NCBI GenBank assembly: GCA_011605725.1
Contig: JAAOZP010000017.1
Coordinates: forward strand, 186,001 to 250,000
From: Nitrososphaerota archaeon
Lineage (GTDB): Archaea > Thermoproteota > EX4484-205 > JAAOZP01
Reading direction: 5' to 3'
DNA: 64,000 nt
Below, one piece after another: positions 16,948 through 25,624 of the stretch. Made by a program: the position numbers and the translations under genes. A model generated the notes under the pieces. That model had not been told where the DNA came from and ran no database searches. It was given only the letters and a program-made list of their open reading frames with translations. Numbering within the stretch: position 1 is the stretch's first letter; every line of letters starts with the position of its first letter.

Positions 16948-18102
16948 CTACTTCACAACCACCCTTGAAGAAAGCCCAATGCTCCTGCTGACTACGGAAT
17001 CCAGGTCAATCTGTCTTTCAAGCTTCTCTACAATTTCCAGCTTAGCTCTAGTCTCAGGATGTCTAGCAATAATGCTGCAACAATCCTTATACGGCTTTAT
17101 TGAAAGCTCGTACGTGCCTATTTTCTTAGCAACGTTTACAATCTCCTCCTTGTCGAAGGCTATGAGCGGTCTGAAAACAGGTATTCTAAGACCCCTGCTA
17201 GCTGCAACAATGTTTTCAAGCGTTTGAGACGCTACTTGAGCAAGGCTTTCACCGGTAACAAGGGCTTTAGCGCCTTCAGCCTCAGCAATCCTCTCCGCAA
17301 CCTTAAACATGAACCTCCTGAAGAGGATTAAGTCATACTTAGCAGGAACGTTAACCGTCGCTATTTGAAACTCGTAAGAAGGTGTGAAGGTTACCGTGGT
17401 TTCGCCGGAGTAGGGCAGCAGTTTCCTAACTATCTCCATTATCTTAGAGTTCTCCGCCTCAGCATTATCGTGGAAAGGATGGAAATGCAGATAGCTGACT
17501 CTGCAACCCCTTTTCATCATCAAGTATGAGGCGATTGGAGAATCTATTCCTCCGGAAAGAAGCGAGAGAACTCTGCCTGAAGACCCGACGGGAAGCCCCC
17601 CTAAACCTCTTTTCTTCTCGGTGAACACGTATGCCTCCTTGCTTAAGACTTCAACATATATTTTCTTAGAAGGGTTTTTGAGGGAAACACTCACTCCGAG
17701 TTTCTCGACAAGCATTCTCCCCAGAATCCTGCTTAGCTCGAGAGAGGTTGCTGGAAAACTCTTGTCAGCCCTCTTAACCTCAACCTTAATCGGCTCACCC
17801 GGCTTAACAACCTGTGAAGCTTCCTCAACCACAGTTCTCCCTATTGATTCAACATTTGGCTCAGCAATGGTTGCGAAAGTAAACCATGATATTCCGAAAA
17901 CCTTCATGAGGCCTTCCTCAACCCTCTGGAGGTCAGCTCCGTTCAACGGTAAAACCAGCCTACCCTGAATCCTTCTAACCTTTGAGTCAACTATGCCGCT
18001 TAATAGGCGCCTAACGTTCTCGGCAAGCATTTTCTCGAAGAAAGGCCTGTTTCGACCTTTCAAACCTATTTCAGAGTAGTGGATTACGCAGACCCTTCCC
18101 AT
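16948..18102 (-). CDS. thiI: tRNA 4-thiouridine synthase ThiI
   Basis: A 384-residue protein with an N-terminal ferredoxin-like plus THUMP domain (about 1-170) for tRNA binding and a PP-loop ATPase domain with SLLSGGIDSPIASYLM at about 180-195. It adenylates U8 of tRNA for sulfur insertion; ThiI also serves thiamine thiazole synthesis in some organisms. There is no rhodanese extension, as is usual for archaeal ThiI, so sulfur may come directly from sulfide or another carrier. Conserved cysteines near the C-terminus (KDCCSIIARHPETRA) probably take part. The neighbouring aminotransferase-like protein is unlikely to be its desulfurase because it lacks the lysine. Confidence 0.92.
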   Translation of the reverse strand: MGRVCVIHYSEIGLKGRNRPFFEKMLAENVRRLLSGIVDSKVRRIQGRLVLPLNGADLQRVEEGLMKVFGISWFTFATIAEPNVESIGRTVVEEASQVVKPGEPIKVEVKRADKSFPATSLELSRILGRMLVEKLGVSVSLKNPSKKIYVEVLSKEAYVFTEKKRGLGGLPVGSSGRVLSLLSGGIDSPIASYLMMKRGCRVSYLHFHPFHDNAEAENSKIMEIVRKLLPYSGETTVTFTPSYEFQIATVNVPAKYDLILFRRFMFKVAERIAEAEGAKALVTGESLAQVASQTLENIVAASRGLRIPVFRPLIAFDKEEIVNVAKKIGTYELSIKPYKDCCSIIARHPETRAKLEIVEKLERQIDLDSVVSRSIGLSSRVVVK

Positions 18103-18175
18103 CTGTTTGCGAAACGATTCTCCAGATTTAAGGATTGCAACCTACACCTGCCTACAGCATGGGAATCATGATGAT

Positions 18176-18406
18176 CTAGTCGCAGAGCAGTGTCATCGTC
18201 CTTAAAACACCCTTGACACGCCTTATCTCCGACACTACTTTGTCAAGCTGCTTAATATCGTTAACCTCTATCCTAACTATAAGGTCGTATTCACCGTAAA
18301 CAGTGTCTACATCCGTCACGTTAGCCATGCTTCTTATGGTTTCCTCAACATTCCTCTCTAAACCTACTTCGCAAACTATCAGCAGATACGCCTTAAGCAT
18401 CACCAC
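18176..18406 (-). CDS. Stand-alone AsnC/Lrp ligand-binding (RAM) domain
   Basis: A 76-residue protein consisting only of the AsnC-type effector domain: MVMLKAYLLIVCEVGLERNV, then the strand-helix-strand order with VYGEYDLIVRIEV and a C-terminal VKGVLRTMTLLCD. There is no DNA-binding helix-turn-helix. Such stand-alone RAM domains form ring-shaped oligomers that bind amino acids, and they can pair with full regulators. Two further copies, more closely related to each other, are at 21005 and 21287. The target is unknown. Confidence 0.85.
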   Translation of the reverse strand: MVMLKAYLLIVCEVGLERNVEETIRSMANVTDVDTVYGEYDLIVRIEVNDIKQLDKVVSEIRRVKGVLRTMTLLCD

Positions 18407-18489
18407 CTATTTAATGAAACTGTTTTTAAAGTTTAAGCCGTGTAAACATAAAACATATATAACTGTGCTTAGGGGAGAACCGCAAAATA

Positions 18490-18675
18490 ATGATCAGGGC
18501 TCAACTCGACCTGTCGGTTTTCTTCCTCTTCTACATGATTGCAATATTCCTAAGTTTCCTTGCTTTTCTGATAAGCGCATTCCTGAGACATAGGAGGGAA
18601 ACTAGAAGGCTCAGGGAGAAGTTTAAAAGACTCAGGGAGAAGCCTGAGCAACCATGGTTTGAGGAAACAGACTAG
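18490..18675 (+). CDS. Small single-span membrane protein
   Basis: A 61-residue protein. Residues 8-31 form one hydrophobic helix (LSVFFLFYMIAIFLSFLAFL), followed by a very basic, Arg-rich amphipathic helix with a repeated RLREKFKRLREKP and an acidic tail. Its N-terminus is probably outside or in the membrane with the basic part in the cytoplasm. The ATG lies about 30 bases after an AT-rich box (ACATATATAAC). It is divergent from the AsnC-domain gene and its stop overlaps the converging gene by four bases. Function is unknown. Confidence 0.65.
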   Translation: MIRAQLDLSVFFLFYMIAIFLSFLAFLISAFLRHRRETRRLREKFKRLREKPEQPWFEETD

Positions 18676-19058
18676 AACTTGTTTAAATCCACAGGGACAA
18701 GCATCAGGTTAAGCTCAAAAGGCTTCTCGCTAAGCCTCAGCCCCATTATCTTCAGATTTTTCCCATCCCAGCTAAGTCTGAAGCCCTCGATTCTACAGGG
18801 AAGCTCCTCTGTTACGCTTAGAACACCTGGCCCACTGTCTTCTAAAACGAGCATTTTAACCGTCGCCTCGCCTTTAAGCGTTGAAATGGAAAGCCTGAAA
18901 CCTTCCCGGGTCTTCTTCAAGCCTATTTTCAAAACGTTACCTGGGATACTTACCTCAACATAACCCGGCTCCAGGTTTTTCAGGAGAAGCACATTCTCCT
19001 CCTCCAAGTAGACGCAGCTAAGCCTGTTCAAGACTCTTTTAGAAAAAAGGATGTGCAA
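18672..19058 (-). CDS. Hypothetical protein
   Basis: A 128-residue protein, mostly predicted beta strands (YVEVSIPGNVLKIGLKK, ATVKMLVLEDSGPGVLSV), with no cysteine cluster, signal peptide or membrane segment. I do not recognise it. The start ATG faces a TATA-free, short divergent spacer to the phosphodiesterase gene at 19094, so the two may share a promoter region. It converges with the small membrane protein gene, overlapping by four bases. Confidence 0.6.
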   Translation of the reverse strand: MHILFSKRVLNRLSCVYLEEENVLLLKNLEPGYVEVSIPGNVLKIGLKKTREGFRLSISTLKGEATVKMLVLEDSGPGVLSVTEELPCRIEGFRLSWDGKNLKIMGLRLSEKPFELNLMLVPVDLNKF

Positions 19059-19093
19059 GATAAGCGTTTATAGAGGGGGTTCTTATTCATCCC

Positions 19094-20383
19094 ATGCAAA
19101 CTGTCTGGGAGAAAGTGGTTGAAGAGCTTCAGCTGAGAAGAATATCCGACTGCTTGTTCATTCCAAGGTATGATGGCTTCTCCCTTCCAAACCTTTCAAA
19201 CAGCCTCATGAAACTTATGGGTGTTAAACCATCCGGGAGAACGCTTAGAAACGACGTCTTAACAGGCTTCAAAAACCCGGGTAAGATTGCTCTAGTAGTC
19301 ATGGATGCCATGGGACTTAACATGTTTGAAAAGGCTTCTGACACGCTTAAACATTTTCTAAACAGCTTTTTTACGAGGAGAGGAATACCCGTTAACGCTT
19401 TAACATCCGTCTTTCCAACGACGACGTCGGCTGCGTTGACAAGCCTCAACACTGGGTTAAGCCCTCAGGAGCACGGCGTCGTTGCTTACACGCTCTTCAT
19501 GAAGGAACTGGGCTCAATGGTTAACATGATTTCCCTAAGCCCTGTCAACGATGAAAGGAGGAACAGGGTTTTCGAACTTGGCATGGATGCTGGTAAAATA
19601 CTTGGCGTAAAGGTTCTGACAGAGAAGCTTGCTGAAGCAGGTGTTGAACCTAAAACCATAATCAGGTACGGTATCCGTAACAGTGGTCTTTCAACACTGC
19701 TCTATAAGGGTTCAGGAATAACACCTGCGTTAACCAGCGTGGATTTCGCGATAAACCTTGTTAAACAAGTTAACGAGAGGCGCACAGGCTTCATAATAGC
19801 TTACTGGGATAGTTTCGACGGACAGTCTCATTACTACGGGCCTTTCAGCACTGAGGCTGAACTCGAGCTGCTAAACACTTTCAGTGTTCTCAGGGAAGCC
19901 CTTAAAAGGGTTAAGCCTGAAGCCGCTAGGGAAACACTCCTCATAGTGACTTCCGACCATGGTCAGTCAAGGGTTAGAGACGATAAGTCAATCAGGCTCG
20001 ACAGTTTAAACTGGCTTAAGGATTCTCTCGTAATGCCTCCAGCCGGCGAGTCTAGAGCAGCCTACCTGTATCTTAAGAAGAATGTTGAAGGGTTTGAGAA
20101 AACGTTTCTCAGGAGGATTGGCGGAAACATCTCCCTGTTTAAATCGAGAAAGCTGCTGGAGAAAGGGGTTTTCGGAACAGGCGAGGTTAAGCCCTGCGTG
20201 GTGGACAGGATTGGAGACTATGCTGCGCTTTCTAAGGATGATAGCAGACTCGTTTTCCACTATGATTTGAAGGAAAGAATGGAGCCGGAGTTCGTAAGGG
20301 CGGGGGCACACGGTTCGCTGACGCTGGATGAGCTTTTAGTACCGTTCGTCGCATGCAGGCTTTCAAGCCTTTTAGAGCATTAG
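19094..20383 (+). CDS. Alkaline phosphatase superfamily phosphodiesterase
   Basis: A 429-residue protein of the type I phosphodiesterase/nucleotide pyrophosphatase group. KIALVVMDAMGLNMF (about 73-87) carries the first metal Asp, VFPTTTSAALTSLNTG the nucleophile Thr and TSDHGQSRV the late Asp-His metal ligands, with a His near the end (GAHGSLTLDELLVP). There is no signal peptide, so it probably acts in the cytoplasm. The substrate may be a nucleotide, phosphonate or sugar phosphate ester; sequence does not decide. The gene stands alone between divergent and convergent neighbours. Confidence 0.85.
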   Translation: MQTVWEKVVEELQLRRISDCLFIPRYDGFSLPNLSNSLMKLMGVKPSGRTLRNDVLTGFKNPGKIALVVMDAMGLNMFEKASDTLKHFLNSFFTRRGIPVNALTSVFPTTTSAALTSLNTGLSPQEHGVVAYTLFMKELGSMVNMISLSPVNDERRNRVFELGMDAGKILGVKVLTEKLAEAGVEPKTIIRYGIRNSGLSTLLYKGSGITPALTSVDFAINLVKQVNERRTGFIIAYWDSFDGQSHYYGPFSTEAELELLNTFSVLREALKRVKPEAARETLLIVTSDHGQSRVRDDKSIRLDSLNWLKDSLVMPPAGESRAAYLYLKKNVEGFEKTFLRRIGGNISLFKSRKLLEKGVFGTGEVKPCVVDRIGDYAALSKDDSRLVFHYDLKERMEPEFVRAGAHGSLTLDELLVPFVACRLSSLLEH

Positions 20384-20506
20384 AAACATCCTTCTAGCTG
20401 TGGAACAGGCTGAAGAACATTTGAAAAGATTACAAAACACGCTGGCTGGTTTAGAGGTTTGATCCACCGGTTTTCAACAGTTAAGAAGGTTTATTAAATG
20501 TGCTCC

Positions 20507-20920
20507 TTAATACCTCCTCCTTGGACCACGGTTAAACCTTCTCGCGCCGTAGTAGCTCCCTGAAACCTCTTTCTCAGACATGTTGTTTGAAGTGTCAACG
20601 CTTTCTATCTGAGCATCACTCTTCTCTATGGAACCATACTTGCCCACGTTCAGCCTTAGAGTTCTCTGGTAAACCGTTACATAGCCGTTTTTAATCATTA
20701 TAACATCCTCCGGCTTAACCAAATCGATATTCTCATTCCAGAGTGTAAGCAGTATTGTTCCTGTTTCGTCGCCGATTTTTGCTTCTGCAACCCTGTTCGT
20801 AGAGCCTCCGTACCTAGATGCTACTTCCCTCGTTTCAGAGAGGGAGAGCACCTTGGCGAGAAGGTTTACGTGTTTAGAGTCGGTGTTAAGGTCTTTAACC
20901 TTAACAAGCTGCTCCGCCAC
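20507..20920 (-). CDS. Single-stranded DNA-binding protein (single OB fold)
   Basis: A 137-residue protein with one OB fold of the RPA/archaeal SSB type (about 5-110: VKVKDLNTDSKHVNLLAKVL, then AKIGDETGTILLTLWNENID). It has a short flexible tail rich in Gly, Arg and Tyr (YYGARRFNRGPRRRY). It coats single-stranded DNA in replication and repair. The single-OB, tailed architecture is like the SSBs of Thermoproteota rather than the multi-OB RPA of most euryarchaea, although the tail here is basic and not acidic. The start is GTG. Confidence 0.88.
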   Translation of the reverse strand: MAEQLVKVKDLNTDSKHVNLLAKVLSLSETREVASRYGGSTNRVAEAKIGDETGTILLTLWNENIDLVKPEDVIMIKNGYVTVYQRTLRLNVGKYGSIEKSDAQIESVDTSNNMSEKEVSGSYYGARRFNRGPRRRY

Positions 20921-21004
20921 TTCTTCTCATCTCCATGAACTTTTTATCAAGGCTGTATTTAACCTTTCCCCCGGAGAAAAGCTTATCTGAGTCGCACACT
21001 ATTA

Positions 21005-21247
21005 ATGAACATCATGGAGGCAATAATACTCGTAAAGGTTTCAAGCAGTTTCCAGGGTAATGTTGAGAAGGTTCTTCAAATAAAAGGGGTGAAAAAGGTT
21101 TACGAGCTGACGGGAGACATAGACCTGCTGGTTGAGGTTGAAACCCCGTCTGAAACAGATCTTAGGAGAATAGTTGACGAAATCCTTAGCGTCAAAGGCG
21201 TGGAGTCAACGGACACGCGCATAGTTCTATCACACATTGTCAAGTAG
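21005..21247 (+). CDS. Stand-alone AsnC/Lrp ligand-binding domain
   Basis: An 80-residue RAM-only protein: MEAIILVKVSSSFQGNVEKV, KGVKKVYELTGDIDLLVEV and KGVESTDTRIVLSHIVK. No DNA-binding part. It is followed 39 bases later by a second, similar gene, and both contain the same 30-base DNA stretch (21104-21133 and 21383-21412) encoding ELTGDIDLLV. A tandem duplication is likely. The start ATG follows no clear Shine-Dalgarno. Confidence 0.85.
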   Translation: MNIMEAIILVKVSSSFQGNVEKVLQIKGVKKVYELTGDIDLLVEVETPSETDLRRIVDEILSVKGVESTDTRIVLSHIVK

Positions 21248-21286
21248 GAAAAACATATATGCCGGTTTTCCGGGTGAGTCTCAGGA

Positions 21287-21538
21287 ATGCAGGCTTTCGT
21301 GCTTGCTAAGGTGGGCAAGGCTTTCAACAGGGATAAGGTTATGGAGGAGCTTCTCAGCATTGAGGAGGTTAGGGAGGTTATGGAGCTGACGGGAGACATA
21401 GACCTGCTGGTTAGGGTGGATGTGCTGGATGTTGAGAGGCTTATGAAGACGGTTTTAAAAATAAGGAGCGTAGAGTCGATCGTTACAACAGACACCCGCG
21501 TAGTGCTCTCGGTTGAGCGCGCAGCCGTCCCTCGTTAG
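21287..21538 (+). CDS. Stand-alone AsnC/Lrp ligand-binding domain, second tandem copy
   Basis: An 83-residue RAM-only protein that begins MQAFVLAKVGKAFNRDKVMEE. It shares the ELTGDIDLLVRVDV core and IVTTDTRVVLS end with its upstream neighbour, and also resembles the copy at 18176. A TATA-like AAACATATATGCC sits at about 21250-21262, so it may have its own promoter rather than being co-transcribed. The two could form hetero-oligomeric rings; effector and partners are unknown. Confidence 0.85.
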   Translation: MQAFVLAKVGKAFNRDKVMEELLSIEEVREVMELTGDIDLLVRVDVLDVERLMKTVLKIRSVESIVTTDTRVVLSVERAAVPR

Positions 21539-21637
21539 CACGCGTTGAAAACAATGGAGAGACACGGCCTAGTTGCCGGATCGCACGTGAAGAACTTAGA
21601 TACTGGTGTTTACGGTTTTAAAGGTGGTGAAGCTTAA

Positions 21638-22330
21638 ATGATTGAAGCAGTACTACTGGACATGGATGGTACGCTTATAGAGTTCAACTATAACTATGTT
21701 TCGGCGAGAAGACTAATCATAGCTAAACTGGTAGAGATGGGTGTTGAAGAAAGCATTCTTTCAGAGTCTAAACCGGCCCCGGTAAACGTGGAGGATGCAG
21801 TCATGTTCATGCGGAGGAAAGGGTTTAGCGAGGAAGAGCTGAGGATTCTCAGGAGGAAGGCTTACGAGGTGGTGGAGCCGATGGAGCTTGAAGCCGCCAG
21901 CAACCCGGTTTTAAGGAAAGGGGTTTCCGACCTCCTGTCATGGCTTATGGATAACGGGGTGAAGACAGCCGTCTGCACGAACAACTGTAGCACAGCCTGT
22001 GAAATCGTTCTTCGCAAAACTCGTTTAAAAAGATTCTTCACACACGTGTTAACAAGGGATGATGTCGAGAGGCTTAAGCCTTTTCCAGACATTATTATTA
22101 AGGCTTGTGAGAAGCTATGTGTTCCGCCTGAGAAAACGGTTTACGTTGGAGACTCCCCGATAGACATTACAGCAGCCAGGAGCGCAAGGGTTAAGCCGAT
22201 AGGAATAGTTTCCAGTCTCTGCAACGCTGAGAAGCTTAAGAATGCTGGTGCAGAGCTTGTGGTTTCAAGCATGGACGAGCTTAAGGAACAGTTAAAAAGA
22301 ATCATCCGTGTAAGCCCTTTGGAAAGATAG
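21638..22330 (+). CDS. HAD-family phosphatase
   Basis: A 230-residue haloacid dehalogenase-like hydrolase. LLDMDGTLIEF (about 6-16) has the nucleophile and acid Asp pair, VCTNNC the motif II Thr, KPFPDIII the motif III Lys and VGDSPIDITAARSA the motif IV acidic pair. The alpha-helical cap after motif I fits the phosphoglycolate phosphatase/beta-phosphoglucomutase type. The precise substrate is unknown. A strong AAAGGTGGTG precedes the ATG by seven bases, an unusually clear ribosome site for this window. Confidence 0.88.
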   Translation: MIEAVLLDMDGTLIEFNYNYVSARRLIIAKLVEMGVEESILSESKPAPVNVEDAVMFMRRKGFSEEELRILRRKAYEVVEPMELEAASNPVLRKGVSDLLSWLMDNGVKTAVCTNNCSTACEIVLRKTRLKRFFTHVLTRDDVERLKPFPDIIIKACEKLCVPPEKTVYVGDSPIDITAARSARVKPIGIVSSLCNAEKLKNAGAELVVSSMDELKEQLKRIIRVSPLER

Positions 22331-22438
22331 GGGGTTCTAACAGTTTTGAGGGATGCTGGCATCAAGCGCATGCTACAGCCCCTAACCAGGCAGGACTGGA
22401 TGTTAGCGGCTCAGCTTAGCAGGATGTCGAATCTAGGT

Positions 22439-22452
22439 AAAAATATATATAC
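22439..22452 (+). promoter_or_regulatory. TATA box of the inositol-phosphate synthase gene
   Basis: AAAAATATATATAC is a strong archaeal TATA-like element about 25-30 bases before the ATG at 22473, with no Shine-Dalgarno in between. It predicts a leaderless or nearly leaderless transcript. Confidence 0.5.
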
Positions 22453-22472
22453 TGATAAAACATGCGCTACGC

Positions 22473-23528
22473 ATGGCAGGCAAGCGAATAAGGGTGGCAA
22501 TCATAGGAGTTGGAAACTGCGCTTCCGCAACCGTTCAAGGCATATACTACTATTCTTCAAACCCTGGGGGAGAAGGGTTGTGGCACCCCGTGGTTGGGGG
22601 TTACAGGGTTAGCGACATCCAGATCGTTGCAGCCTTAGACATAGATGGGAGGAAAACCGGTAAAGATGTTTCCGAGGCGATTTTCTCAGAGCCCAATGTT
22701 TTCGAGAAACGCTTAACCATGCCTAAGACCGGGGTCATAGTGGAGAAGGGGCTGCTCGAGGACGAGTTAAACCCTTACCTAGCATCAACCGTTAAACCCG
22801 TGAAACAAGACAGGGAGAAAATCGTCGAATATTTCCGTAAGAACCGTGTCGAAATAGCTGTAAACATGATTTCCAGTGGTCTCGACAAGTCTTCACTCGC
22901 TTATGCTGAGGCTGCGCGTGAGGCTGGGGCAAGCTTCATAAACGCTACTCCGACGAGCATCGCTACAAACCGTCTAATAATTGAAGAATTCGAAAACAAG
23001 GGGCTCATAGTGGTTGGAGACGATCTTATGAGCCAGCTTGGGGGAACAGCTTTACACAGGGGGCTTGTGGCCTTTCTCAAGTCTAGAGGGCTCAAGCCTG
23101 TTAAAAGCTATCAGCTTGACGTTGGAGGCGGGTTGGAGACGTTGAACACGATGCATGAGGACCTTAGGGATTTCAAGAAGCAGGTTAAAACATCCTCCAT
23201 AATTGAAGAGGCTGAGGAGGGCTGGGAGGTTGTTTCCGGAACAACTGATTACGTTGACTTCCTAGGGAACAACAGGGTTACTTATCTCCAGTTTATCGCA
23301 AAAGGCTTCATGGAGGGTGGCTTCACTATAAACGTGAACATGAGGTCTAACGACGGTTTTAACGCTGGAAACATGATACTCGATGTTGTGAGGGCTGTCG
23401 CCAAGGCTATGGATGATGGGCTCAGGGGAAATGTCCGCGAGATCTCTAACTACGGTTTCAAGAAAACGCTGGAGAAGAAAAAGCTTTTCGAAGCCACCGC
23501 CGTATTCCAATCTAAATATTGCGGCTGA
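22473..23528 (+). CDS. ino1: myo-Inositol-1-phosphate synthase
   Basis: A 351-residue NAD-dependent enzyme that converts glucose 6-phosphate to inositol 1-phosphate. It opens with the Rossmann motif RVAIIGVGNCASATVQG (about 6-22). VNMISSGLD and GDDLMSQLGGTALHR are conserved family segments, and DFLGNNRVTYLQFIAKGF and NVNMRSNDGFNAGNM belong to the catalytic half. Length matches the archaeal/actinobacterial short form. The product feeds archaeal phosphatidylinositol-type lipids and, in hyperthermophiles, the solute di-myo-inositol phosphate; the partner genes are not in the window. Confidence 0.93.
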   Translation: MAGKRIRVAIIGVGNCASATVQGIYYYSSNPGGEGLWHPVVGGYRVSDIQIVAALDIDGRKTGKDVSEAIFSEPNVFEKRLTMPKTGVIVEKGLLEDELNPYLASTVKPVKQDREKIVEYFRKNRVEIAVNMISSGLDKSSLAYAEAAREAGASFINATPTSIATNRLIIEEFENKGLIVVGDDLMSQLGGTALHRGLVAFLKSRGLKPVKSYQLDVGGGLETLNTMHEDLRDFKKQVKTSSIIEEAEEGWEVVSGTTDYVDFLGNNRVTYLQFIAKGFMEGGFTINVNMRSNDGFNAGNMILDVVRAVAKAMDDGLRGNVREISNYGFKKTLEKKKLFEATAVFQSKYCG

Positions 23529-23807
23529 CTAATCCTTCTCCCCTATAAGCCTCAGGTCTATAGATTTCTCTCCGAGTCTAAGGATCTCTATTCCAATTAT
23601 TTTCAGGCTTATTTTAAGCCCCTTAGCGCGAATCCTCATTCTCTTCGGTTTTGACGGCGAAACCTCCCTAGCCTCTTTCAGGAAAATGTTGAGCGGTATG
23701 AGCTCACCACCCCATTCCACTGCTTTAGTTGGAGACTTGTCCCCGACTTCCAGGAGCCTGAGCGTCAGCTCAACCTCGTACTCTCCCCCAGCCCATCTTT
23801 TAAACAT
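23529..23807 (-). CDS. Small hypothetical protein
   Basis: A 92-residue basic protein when started at the ATG at 23807; a TTG three codons earlier (23816) is possible. It contains two beta-like repeats with the parallel phrases KRMRIRAKGLKISLKIIGIE and LRLGEKSIDLRLIGEKD. No known motif. It overlaps the end of the GIY-YIG gene by eight bases and is likely co-transcribed with it. Its stop touches the end of the converging inositol-phosphate synthase gene. Confidence 0.55.
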   Translation of the reverse strand: MFKRWAGGEYEVELTLRLLEVGDKSPTKAVEWGGELIPLNIFLKEAREVSPSKPKRMRIRAKGLKISLKIIGIEILRLGEKSIDLRLIGEKD

Positions 23808-24285
23808 GCTTTTCAAGTTTAGACAGGCTTATTAAAGCCTCTCGGCTTAAAACCCTATAGCTTAAGCTGTTCCTCCTCATAGTAAGCACTATTCCTCTAA
23901 CAGTTTCTCTTAAGCCCCTGCGGGAAAACAAGAGGTGTGAGAAATCACTGGGCAAGTCGGTTGCACCAAAACCCTTAACCATTTTAACAAGGCCTGAAGA
24001 GGAAAGGATGCGTGTAAGCCTCGACTCCCCGTTTACGAGAGGAGTATAGATCACGCTTACAATCCTGACGCTCCTAAGCCTCGTCAAATAGTCTATGTGC
24101 CACCTCGCCTTCTTATCCCTCCTCAAGTGTCTCAAAACCCTTTTCTCGAAGCCTCCCGGCCCCATTGCAGAACCCACGTAAACATAGCAGCCGCGGGGAA
24201 GCCTGACCCGTGGAAGGGAGCCAGGTTTAAACCAGACGTTTCTCCGAATTGAAATGACGAGAATGTAGGAACCCTTCAAAAACAC
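23800..24285 (-). CDS. GIY-YIG-like nuclease domain protein (DUF123 type)
   Basis: A 161-residue protein of the archaeal DUF123 group. It has [14 protein letters not shown] at the start, then [22 protein letters not shown] with the GIY-YIG-like Y-V-Y-V-G core, and [16 protein letters not shown], the conserved K-x-x-R-W-H-I-D-Y segment. Relatives occur alone or fused to endonuclease III and are suspected to be DNA-acting nucleases. The catalytic chemistry has not been shown for most members. It forms an operon with the small downstream gene. Confidence 0.85.
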   Translation of the reverse strand: MFLKGSYILVISIRRNVWFKPGSLPRVRLPRGCYVYVGSAMGPGGFEKRVLRHLRRDKKARWHIDYLTRLRSVRIVSVIYTPLVNGESRLTRILSSSGLVKMVKGFGATDLPSDFSHLLFSRRGLRETVRGIVLTMRRNSLSYRVLSREALISLSKLEKHV

Positions 24286-24330
24286 ACACCTGGATCAGAA
24301 TGCTTAAGAAACTCTGGACTACTGAGAAAA

Positions 24331-24846
24331 GTGTTGTTGAACGAGAGGAACGAGCCCCTGCTCGACCCTGAGAGGCTTAGAATGATTGAGGTTGCTTCAA
24401 ACCCGCATAGGATGAGGATAATGATGGAACTGCTTAACAAAGAGGGCACGGCGGCGTCGCTCTCTAAAACCCTTGGGTATTCTAGGCAGCTTGTAGACCA
24501 CCATCTGGAGACTTTGGAGAAAAGCGGGCTCGTGTTTAAAAGGAAGATTGGAAACGTAGAGGTGTATAGTGCTACGGAGAGCGCGAAGACAATAGTTTCG
24601 GAGATACTTAAGATGCACTCTGAAATAGGAAGGGCTGAGAAAGGCGAGACGGCTGTGAAGGCTGAGAAGCATAAAGCAGGTTTAAAACCCATTAGGCTCA
24701 TTCCAATGGCTGTAGGAGCATCCATAGTGCTCGTAGCATCCGCTGAAGCGATCCGCGTAGGAAAATACACTTATATTCTCGGAGGAATATTGCTGGGCAT
24801 TCTTCTCTACTTCGCGTCTTCAAGGCTCATCCGGCTTCTAGAATAG
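24331..24846 (+). CDS. ArsR-like winged-helix regulator with C-terminal membrane anchor
   Basis: A 171-residue protein. Residues 15-90 are an ArsR/MarR-type winged helix ([38 protein letters not shown] as the recognition helix, then the [15 protein letters not shown] wing). A charged linker follows, then two hydrophobic segments at about 120-138 and 145-165. It would hold a DNA-binding head at the membrane, a layout known in several archaea. The signal sensed is unknown. The start is GTG at 24331. The 3' end overlaps the converging IPK gene by 20 bases. Confidence 0.82.
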   Translation: MLLNERNEPLLDPERLRMIEVASNPHRMRIMMELLNKEGTAASLSKTLGYSRQLVDHHLETLEKSGLVFKRKIGNVEVYSATESAKTIVSEILKMHSEIGRAEKGETAVKAEKHKAGLKPIRLIPMAVGASIVLVASAEAIRVGKYTYILGGILLGILLYFASSRLIRLLE

Positions 24847-25621
24847 TGCATTCGAAACCAGCCTCATCCTTAACCATAAGGCTTAAAGCTTCCGGCCGGG
24901 TTAAGTTCCCAATAATCACTCTAACACCTTTTTCAGCAGCATACAGCCCCTCCTCGATCTTCTTGCAGATTCCCCCAGTCACGTCGCCAGGTCTAAGCGA
25001 TGCTGCGAAACCCCGTATCGTTCTCCTATTCAACCGGCGGATTAGGCTTGCATCAGGGTTAAGCCTAGGGTCGCTAGTGAAAACCCCGTCGACATCAGTC
25101 CCGTATATGAGCTTGACGGCGCCTAGTCTAACGGCGAGAAAAGAGGCCAACTGGTCTCCCGAGACTATCGTGAATCTTTTCTCAGAAGAATCCATAGCGA
25201 TATCTCCAGGAATTAACGGTACGAGACCCAGGCTCAGCATCATTCTAAGCGGCCTGGTGAAAAAGCTTTCTATCCTACCTGATGAACAGGTTAAGCAGCT
25301 TACAGGAGTAACCGGTACTGCTGGAACCCCGTGTGAAGCTAGGCTCGCAAGTATCAGCTGAGTCAGCTCGTTCATACTGAGCTTAACCCTTGATAACCCT
25401 ATGAGCTGGTTTGGCTCAAGATAACCCTCGTCAACACGATGCTCGGATGCAACAACATGCCCGTATGAGCCACCGCCGTGAACCAGAATAAAGCTGTAAT
25501 CCCGGAGTAATCCTGAAACCTGTTTTGAAACCTGCTCTATCACAAGAGTGTTAGGTTTGAAAGGCTCATCCTTCCTAGTTACCACGCTTCCCCCTAGCTT
25601 GACAACGATTAGAGGCTTCAT
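24827..25621 (-). CDS. ipk: Isopentenyl phosphate kinase
   Basis: A 264-residue amino acid kinase-fold enzyme. [15 protein letters not shown] (about 6-20) binds the nucleotide phosphates, [14 protein letters not shown] (about 45-58) contains the His that defines IPK, and [14 protein letters not shown] and [14 protein letters not shown] are in the nucleotide domain. It makes isopentenyl diphosphate from isopentenyl phosphate in the archaeal mevalonate pathway. Its start lies three bases after the stop of the GGPP synthase gene, so product and consumer of the pathway are co-expressed. Confidence 0.93.
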   Translation of the reverse strand: MKPLIVVKLGGSVVTRKDEPFKPNTLVIEQVSKQVSGLLRDYSFILVHGGGSYGHVVASEHRVDEGYLEPNQLIGLSRVKLSMNELTQLILASLASHGVPAVPVTPVSCLTCSSGRIESFFTRPLRMMLSLGLVPLIPGDIAMDSSEKRFTIVSGDQLASFLAVRLGAVKLIYGTDVDGVFTSDPRLNPDASLIRRLNRRTIRGFAASLRPGDVTGGICKKIEEGLYAAEKGVRVIIGNLTRPEALSLMVKDEAGFECTILEAG

Positions 25622-25624
25622 TTT

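Noticed and set aside
21539-21637. Possible gene fragment between AsnC-domain and HAD genes
   Set aside because: Only 99 bases, no good frame; it holds just the strong ribosome site of the HAD gene.
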